Source of the DNA: Artemisia argyi
Lineage: Eukaryota > Streptophyta > Magnoliopsida > Asterales > Asteraceae
Direction of reading: 5' to 3'
DNA: 64,000 nt
Assembly: GCA_030686995.1 (NCBI GenBank)
Contig: CM060707.1
Span: 87,530,472 to 87,594,471 of the forward strand
Below the pieces are notes generated by a model. The model ran no database searches, was not told the origin of the DNA, and was given only the letters and a program-made list of their open reading frames with translations. A program made the position numbers and the translations under genes. The stretch's first letter is position 1; every line of letters starts with the position of its first letter. Shown here piece by piece: positions 58,203 to 64,000 of this stretch.

Positions 58203-59401
58203 ACTCCTTCCTACTTAAGGCATCGGCCATGACATTCACCTTGCCCGGGTGGTAGCGAATATCACAGTCGTAATCACTAAGTAGTTCTAACCATTACCTC
58301 TGACGCATATTCAGCTCCTTCTGATCGAAGATATGTTGAAGACTTTTATGGTCTGTATAAATAATACTCTTCGTCCCATACAGATAATGTCTCCAACTCT
58401 TACGAGCAAAAACTACTGCTCCTAGTTCTAAGTCATGAGTGGTGTAGTTCTTCTCATGAATCTTTAACTGTCGAGAAGCATAAGAAATCACTTTACCCCT
58501 TTGCATTAGTACACATCCAAACCCTGGTTTGAAGCATCACAATATACCACGAAGTCATCCGGTCCGTCTGGAAGTGTTAAAATTGGGGCATTACATAGAT
58601 TATCTTTCAGGGTCTGAAAGGCTTTCTGTTGTTCTTTCTTCCACTCATACCTTTTGTTCTTCTGTGTCAACAATGTAAGTGGTTTGGCGATTTTGGAAAA
58701 ATTAGCGATGAATCGTCTGTAGTAACCTGCTAAACCCAAGAAAGAATGTATCTCTGATGGTGTAGTAGGCGGCTTCAATCCTTCATTGCTTCGATCTTTT
58801 TGGGGTCAACCTGAATTCCCTTATTGTTCACCACATGCCCAACAAACTGAACCTCTTGTAACCAAAACTCACACTTTGAGAATTTAGCGAACAACTGCTC
58901 CTTCTTAAGTAGCTCTAGAATTAGCCTCAAGTGGTTTTCGTGTTCCACCTTTGACTTTGAGTAGATTAAGATGTCATCGATAAAAACAAAAACGAATTTT
59001 TCAAGGTACGGTTTACAAACGCGGTTCATTAGGTCCATAAAGATGGCAGGTGCGTTGGTTAACCCAAAAGGCATCACGGTGAACTCGAAATGCCCATAAC
59101 GAGTTCTAAAAGCAGTCTTTAGGATGTCTAATTCATGTACTCTCAGTTGATGGTAACCAAAACGAATATCAATTTTTGAAAAATATCGGGAACCCTGTAG
59201 CTGATCGAATAAGTCATCAATTCTAGGAAGAGGGTAACGATTTTTGATAGTTAACTTGTTTAGCTCACGATAGTCAATGCACATACGGAAAGAACCATCC
59301 TTCTTCTTGATGAGTAAGATAGGTGGTCCCCAAGGTAAATTACTTGGGCGGATGAAACCCTTGTCTTGCAGTTCTTGGAGTTGTTTAGACAATTCCTGCA
59401 T
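58203..59401 (-). pseudogene. Tekay reverse transcriptase and RNase H
   Basis: RT 59401-58776: [63 protein letters not shown] (first catalytic Asp), [15 protein letters not shown], and the F-I-D-D catalytic motif ([12 protein letters not shown], near 58985). A frameshift at about 58776 leads to PSEIHSFLGLAGYYRRFI and RNase H ([12 protein letters not shown] near 58530, then [34 protein letters not shown], near 58500-58330), ending with MADALSRKE near 58210. Stops at 58507 and 58295 split RNase H. Order RT-RNase H-integrase is Gypsy order. Confidence 0.9.
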
Positions 59402-59460
59402 TTCTGAAGGTGCTAAACGATACGGGGATTTGGCAAGAGGTGTTGCTCAAGGAATTAGGT

Positions 59461-60285
59461 CTATACGGAATTCGACTTGTCATTGAGGAGGCAATCCAGA
59501 CAAGTCTTCAAGAAAAACTTCAGGGAAGTTTGGACAAAAGCAATATCTTTTAGTTCATTAGTTTTCATACTCATAAGGGATTTTGGGTTTTCTTTGGTAC
59601 GTTCTCCTAGAACATGGAGAAAGTAGCCATTTGTTAACGGGATTCGAACTACCTTCTCGTGATAGATGATTGCGGCCTTATGTTTTGACAACCAATCCAT
59701 ACCCACAATTACATCAAAACTCCCATGTCCAAAAGGTATTAGGTCAATAGTGAATGGGGTATCCTCTAATAATAGAGTGCACCCACGGATGATGCTATTA
59801 ACTTCTATCTCTTTACCATTAGCTACTTCAATAATATAACTGGGTTTTAACATACTAGACTCTAAGTTAAGCATGTTCGCAAACTCAGTGGTGATAAAGC
59901 TAAAATCGGCACAAGAATCGAATAACACAGTAGCATAATGTTTGTTAAGAGAGAATGTACCGGTCACAATTTTCGGATCCTGACGAGCTTCATTCGCACC
60001 CATGATGAAGACTCTTCCCCTTCGTTGGTTTCTAGCATTTCCCTGTTCCTGATTTCCCCCAATAGCCAAACGGTTTCCCATTTGACCAGGTGCCATATTC
60101 AGCTTAGGACACGTGCTACGAAATTGACCTGGGTCCCTACACTCACAACATACCCTTCCAACCATGTTGACCGCACTGGTGTTGCCTGTCGGTTCACTGA
60201 TTGGCAGTCCTTTGCAAAATGACCGCCTTTCTTGCAAACGAAACACATACGACACGGAGCTAGTGTTGGATGATGATAAGTACAC
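59461..60285 (-). pseudogene. Tekay second zinc knuckle and protease
   Basis: Starts with the second knuckle, altered to CX2CX4QX4C (CCECRDPGQFRSTC: His to Gln), then the linker RRGRVFIMGANEARQDP and protease with HYATVLFDSCADFSFIT (near 59920), where the catalytic D-S-G has become D-S-C. IVGMDWLSKHKAAI (near 59700) is the flap-side motif. The protease matures Gag-Pol. A frameshift joins it to the first-knuckle frame at about 60150, and another break separates it from RT at about 59460. Confidence 0.85.
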
Positions 60286-60530
60286 TTATCACATTTGGGA
60301 AGATTTCTCGTATACTCCCTTCTCTCCCGGTTGTTTGTAGTCACCGGATTAGCCGCCACGAACCCCTTTCCTGTCCCAGCCCTCTTTTTGTTTGATCACA
60401 TACCCCCTTGTTTACTCGAATCTCCATCTTCCCTTCTCTTTTCACCGTTCTTTGGAAGTAACCCACAATTAACCGCTTCATCAGTTAGTGCTCCTGCTTT
60501 CTGTATGGCACATTGGAGAGTAGTTGGTTC
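60099..60530 (-). pseudogene. Tekay gag, C-terminal part with zinc knuckle
   Basis: Resumes gag immediately after the solo LTR (T-E-P-T-T-L-Q-C-A-I-Q-K-A-G-A-L-T-D-E-A). A stop near 60398 interrupts it. The knuckle CFVCKKGGHFAKDC (CX2CX4HX4C) is near 60255-60210, preceded by KCDKCTYHHPTLAPCRMC. The same order is seen in the intact gag at 21055-22437. Confidence 0.85.
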
Positions 60531-60535
60531 AGTAG

Positions 60536-63001
60536 TGTAACAACCGTGGTTTTAGCAGGTCAGTTTGACTGATAGTCTTGACTCGGTTGACGTTTGTTTG
60601 TTGTGTCTTAGGCTTCTGAAGTGATATAGGTGAGTTTTAGCACTAAATCTCTTTATGTAAATGGTTTTTATTGTGATTTGGAAAGTATTGATTTTGGGAA
60701 AGTTCATTTTTGATCGCCTTTGTGGTGTAGAAATGACTTGTGAAGTTTTGGTGTTTTTGTGTTTTTGTGTTTTTGCGTAACGAGTCTTCGTTCATGTATT
60801 TGAGCGTTAGCAAGTTACGAGGAGTTTGTTTTTATGTATTATACATTTATAAAGGGTGAAAATCTATTTTTGGAAACTTTATTTTTGAAAATGATATTTT
60901 TCCAGTTTGTCGTAAAATTTATGTTTATCACGTAAGACGTTAGTTATCGTTACGGGTTGTTATAAAATATCAAAAGTATAAGGTTTTGAGTGTAATAATT
61001 TAATTTAATAAAAAAATATAATATAATATAATATAATATAATATATATATATATATACAAAACTTCGGCCAAGGGGTGTTTTTAGGGAAAAAGGAAACCC
61101 AATTTGAGCCCAAATACAATTCCTAGCAATAAGGAATCCTAGTCCAACCCAAATAAGCCCAACCCCAACCCATATAACCAAAAACCAACGACCCATACCC
61201 CTATTTTCTGTAAATTTGAGTCGATCACAAGGGCAAGAGAAGGGAAGAAAATTAGGGTTTATAGATTGAAGCTAAAATCAAAAATCAAGGTAAAATCTTT
61301 AAACCCTATGTTCAATTAATTGATTAATTAATATAATTCATGCAATAATTATATGATAGATTAGGGTTTGTGTTAACTTCTGTAAATTAATGTTATTAAA
61401 CATGTTGGGATCAATTAATGATAATAATATGGTGATTGGTTATGAGAATTGAGCGTAAAACATGCTAGTTATTGAGTTAGGGTTTTGACAGATTTGTAAG
61501 GCTATAAAGATACAAGTGTATTTAACAGATGGTGAAGAATTAGATCACGAATTTTTAGTCTAAATTTAAGTTTCATGAAAGATCTTTCCAAAAAGTCCGG
61601 CCATGATAAATTTCAAGGTCGGGAAGTTAGTCTTTTGATTTTTCTTTGATAGGGTGTCAAAGCTGTTAAACCGGGACAGAATTTGGGTAAAAGTTTGATA
61701 GTGAATAGTGGGTGAAAAGTGGTATTTAGGTTAGCCCTTCTGGAATAGTTAATTTTTAGGTTATCTTAGACTACCACGAAAAGTATTCGCGATAAAAAGT
61801 TTTGGAAATATTTTATTCTAATTAAAACTTTTTGGTGTGCGTTCAGATCTGAATTTGGATAGTTGACAAGTTTGATTTTCTTTTGAATACTTGTGTGTGT
61901 TATTGGTCCATGGCCTTCGGGGATTAGCTTGCATGATTATGAGAGACCATGGTAAATTTTTGGTGTGAGTTGTTGAGCTTTAATTGTTATGATTTCATGT
62001 GGGCGAATGTACCCTAAAATTCTGCGTTTTCTGATTTTAAAAGTGCAAGGAATTTAGTGAGTGTTAGGTTATGGTAATGGTTAGTATGGTGTCTAGGAGA
62101 TCCATGGTGGCTCATATGAGTCTTAGACATCCATCATATGTGTATTACATGGGTTATAGCTTTGGCTTGACCATGTGTAATGTGGATTTATTTTTGTGTG
62201 TTATAGATTGTGGTTTGGTTTTGTGGAAGCTGCAAGGTTTGAGGTGAGTTCATAGTCCCATATTTTTACTTGTTTTAAACTTGGGATGGGAATGATGCTT
62301 GTCTTAAATGTTTAAGTTACTGTGATTATGTGTGTGTCAAAAGAGCTTGGACTTATAATGTTATCGTATGCATGCTATGTGTGATTATTTGCTTGTGTGA
62401 ATATATATGTGATTCGATTAGGAAGATGCTTATCCTGTTGCTGGCGCATGTGACCTAATTGATGTTGTAATCATTGTGGGATTGGAGGACACGAGTTGTC
62501 CTGTTGTAATCATTGTGGGATCGGAGGACACGAGCCGTCCTGTTGTAATCATCGTGGGATCGGAGGACACGAGCCATCCTATTGTTGACTTTGTGTGTGA
62601 TTATTGACTTGCAAATACATGTAGCTTATATGATAACTATATTTTATTTGTCCAGCTTTGTTTTATAATCACAGTGGACTGGTTGCCTTGAGAGTGTATG
62701 TGTGTCTTAAACCTATGAATCTCACCAACATTATGTTGACGTTTTAAGCATCATTTTCAGGTGAGCATTCTAAGGCTATGATATAAGGAAGTGATTAGAC
62801 AAGACCTTAGTTGCATTGGAAGTGGTTTATCTGTTGTGTTTGAAGTTTATCATGTTGTTTTCTTCCGGGTATTGTTATGACACTTTGTGTCTATTCTTTG
62901 CCATATTTATTGCATGTAGTTATTCTCTATATAGACACCATGTGTTGTGATGATATCCATGAAGTTACACCCGCGCGTTTCCCCTGTGGCGGGGTGTGAC
63001 A
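60536..63001 (+). mobile_element. Solo LTR of a Tekay-like family inserted in the outer gag
   Basis: 2466 bp, starts TGTAACAACCG, ends GGGGTGTGACA, with agtag on both sides (60531-60535 and 63002-63006). Gag sequence continues across it. It lies in opposite orientation to its host element. A TATAA-rich region (61011-61059) is the likely promoter, followed by a leader with AGGGAAGAAAATTAGGG. It carries a 39-bp hairpin minisatellite and the CTCACCAACATTATGTTGAC motif. No internal coding region or second LTR: product of LTR-LTR recombination. Confidence 0.9.
62464..62580 (+). repeat. Hairpin minisatellite in solo LTR, 3 x 39 bp
   Basis: Units starting GTTGTAATCATTGTGGGATC at 62464, 62503 and 62542. 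Each contains AGGAC...GTCCT, able to form a hairpin in the second unit and near-perfect in the others. Confidence 0.95.
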
Positions 63002-63006
63002 AGTAG

Positions 63007-63650
63007 CCTTTACCATACCACAAATTTGAGGAACCAACCCGTTGATATACCTAGCAATACATTTGGGCTCCGGAGTAACCAAATGTTAAACCAACCTAGC
63101 TAGATCATGAAATTTGTCAGTATACTCCAGCTTCTGCATCTCATTATCTGGACAAAACTCCTCGATGATCAACACCTTAAAATCTTCACATGACATAGCA
63201 ATCACAACATCCTTACCCCTAGCCTATTTTTTTAGTATTCCACCAGGTTAGGGCTTTGTTGATTAGGGAACTAGCCGCATACTTCACTTTCTGGAGATCA
63301 GCACATTCACTAATATCCATAACCGACTCCATCTTTTCTATCCACCAGGTAAGTGCTATTGCAAATCCCTTGCCATCAAACTCTTTCGGTCCACAAACGG
63401 TGAACTCCTTAAACGTACACCCCACCTTGCCACTACCACTACCACTACTTCCATCACCACAACCTTTTCCCTTTTCACCCCCGCTACCGTTTACGCTTCT
63501 ACCATTGTTAATGATGTGGTCACCCACTTGAGTGACAATTTCTAGGAGTAGTGCTTTAAGTTGTTGTTGGATGATTGTAGCAAAGTCTGGGGGATTTTCG
63601 GATTTTCTTTTGTTAATGGGTTTGGAGGATTTGCGTGTCTTTGGAGCCAT
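63007..63650 (-). pseudogene. Tekay gag, N-terminal part
   Basis: ATG 63650-63648 (MAPKTRKSSKP). It has a Ser/Gly-rich stretch, then the gag domain (CTFKEFTVCGPKEFDGKG...WWIEKMESVMDISEC...LTWWN), closely parallel to the gag at 22437. The frame breaks near 63225 at an A-run; later fragments (DNEMQKLEYTDKFHDLARL, VTPEPKCIARYINGLVPQICGMVK) continue in other frames to 63007, where the solo LTR starts. A stop lies near 63090. Confidence 0.85.
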
Positions 63651-64000
63651 CGTTCTATAAAAGGAAAGGTATTCATATCGGTCTGATGGACGGTGAAAAT
63701 AGGATAAGAACATAATATCAGAATAAAATAAGAATATAATGCCAAAATATGATTGTCTCACTTCAATTTATACATGTTAATACTTCTTGATGCAACAATG
63801 TTCACAAGTCCACGTGTGTTGTGATGCATTTGTAATTACGTTGGCCACCCATAATTATACATGCATGCATTCACACGTGTACTCATTACCAAGGTTACAC
63901 CTGTCAGTGTTAACACTCTAAATAAGCAAATATGAAACCATAAAAGAAACAAAAAGTATAATTCTCTCAAGACCTCCAAGTTCTATATAAAATATACCAT
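63651..64000 (-). other. Tekay gag leader, to window edge
   Basis: Noncoding. GTTGGCCACCCATAATTATA at about 63841 matches the leader of the gag-only Gypsy at 22590, where the primer site lies about 540 bp further upstream. The 5' LTR of the outer element should therefore start roughly 350-450 bp beyond the window. Confidence 0.65.

Larger units (their letters stand above)
206..64000 (-). mobile_element. Outermost Ty3/Gypsy element, Tekay-type chromovirus (5' end beyond window)
   Basis: Read on the minus strand the order is gag (63650), protease, RT, RNase H, integrase, chromodomain-type tail (56684), then the 3' LTR starting TGTGAGAACCGTC at 56689 and probably ending ...GGTGTGACA at 206. The 3' LTR is broken by three insertions (440-3062, 3974-34947, 35078-54968) and gag by a solo LTR (60536-63001). 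Adding the pieces gives an LTR of about 3.0 kb, close to the 3.2 kb LTRs of the related element at 17727-26342. The 5' LTR is not in the window, so the TSD cannot be tested. Assigning 206 as the LTR end is inference from the shared terminus with the solo LTR at 60536-63001 and from a shared internal LTR motif. Confidence 0.7.

Noticed and set aside
62464..62580. CRISPR-like array of 39-bp repeats
   Set aside because: Head-to-tail minisatellite without spacers, in a plant LTR.

Overview
This is plant nuclear heterochromatin built almost entirely of mobile elements nested inside one another. I see no ordinary host gene in the 64 kb. The AT-rich noncoding DNA, long (TA)n tracts, tRNA-Met and tRNA-Asp primer-binding sites, Sirevirus-type Copia, Tekay- and Tat/Athila-type Gypsy and a RepHel+RPA Helitron all point to a eudicot. 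Resemblance of several ORFs to element proteins I remember from daisy-family (Asteraceae) genomes suggests that family, but this is recollection and inference.

Outer layer: a Tekay-type Ty3/Gypsy element on the minus strand runs from about 206 to beyond the right edge. Its 3' LTR is split into pieces between 206 and 56689. Its chromodomain, integrase, RNase H, RT, protease and gag remnants lie between 56684 and 63650 and carry many stops and frameshifts. Everything else is inserted into it: (a) a 2.6 kb non-autonomous LTR element without a coding ORF (440-3062, TSD caata); (b) a Sirevirus-like Copia (3974-34947, TSD gttaa); (c) a 19.9 kb Helitron (35078-54968) on the minus strand; (d) a 2.5 kb solo LTR inside gag (60536-63001, TSD agtag).

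Second layer, inside the Copia: a 3.5 kb solo LTR of Tat/Athila type in the integrase (8536-12078, TSD atcat); an 8.6 kb Gypsy element that keeps only gag between two 3.2 kb LTRs (17727-26342, TSD cctta); and an 8.2 kb Athila/Tat-like element with one intact 916-residue ORF, sitting in the Copia 3' LTR (26442-34684, TSD gttat). Hand-compared LTR pairs differ by roughly 2.9% in the 2.6 kb element, 1.7% in the Copia, 0.2% in the gag-only Gypsy and 0.1% in the Athila-like element, so the inner insertions are younger, as nesting requires.

The Helitron is the richest unit. From its 5' end it carries two RPA-like single-strand DNA-binding genes, a small four-exon gene for an acidic nuclear-type protein, a RepHel gene (HUH Rep plus Pif1-type helicase) with an internal 1789-bp tandem duplication, and a PB1-like ORF beside the 3' hairpin. 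The most unusual signals in the window are: the array of palindromic TGACGGCGTCA boxes just upstream of the TATA box of the Athila-like LTR; the tandem, apparently catalytically dead retropepsin-like domains of its ORF; the gene set and PB1-like ORF of the Helitron; and hairpin minisatellites placed at the same depth in two Tekay LTR families.
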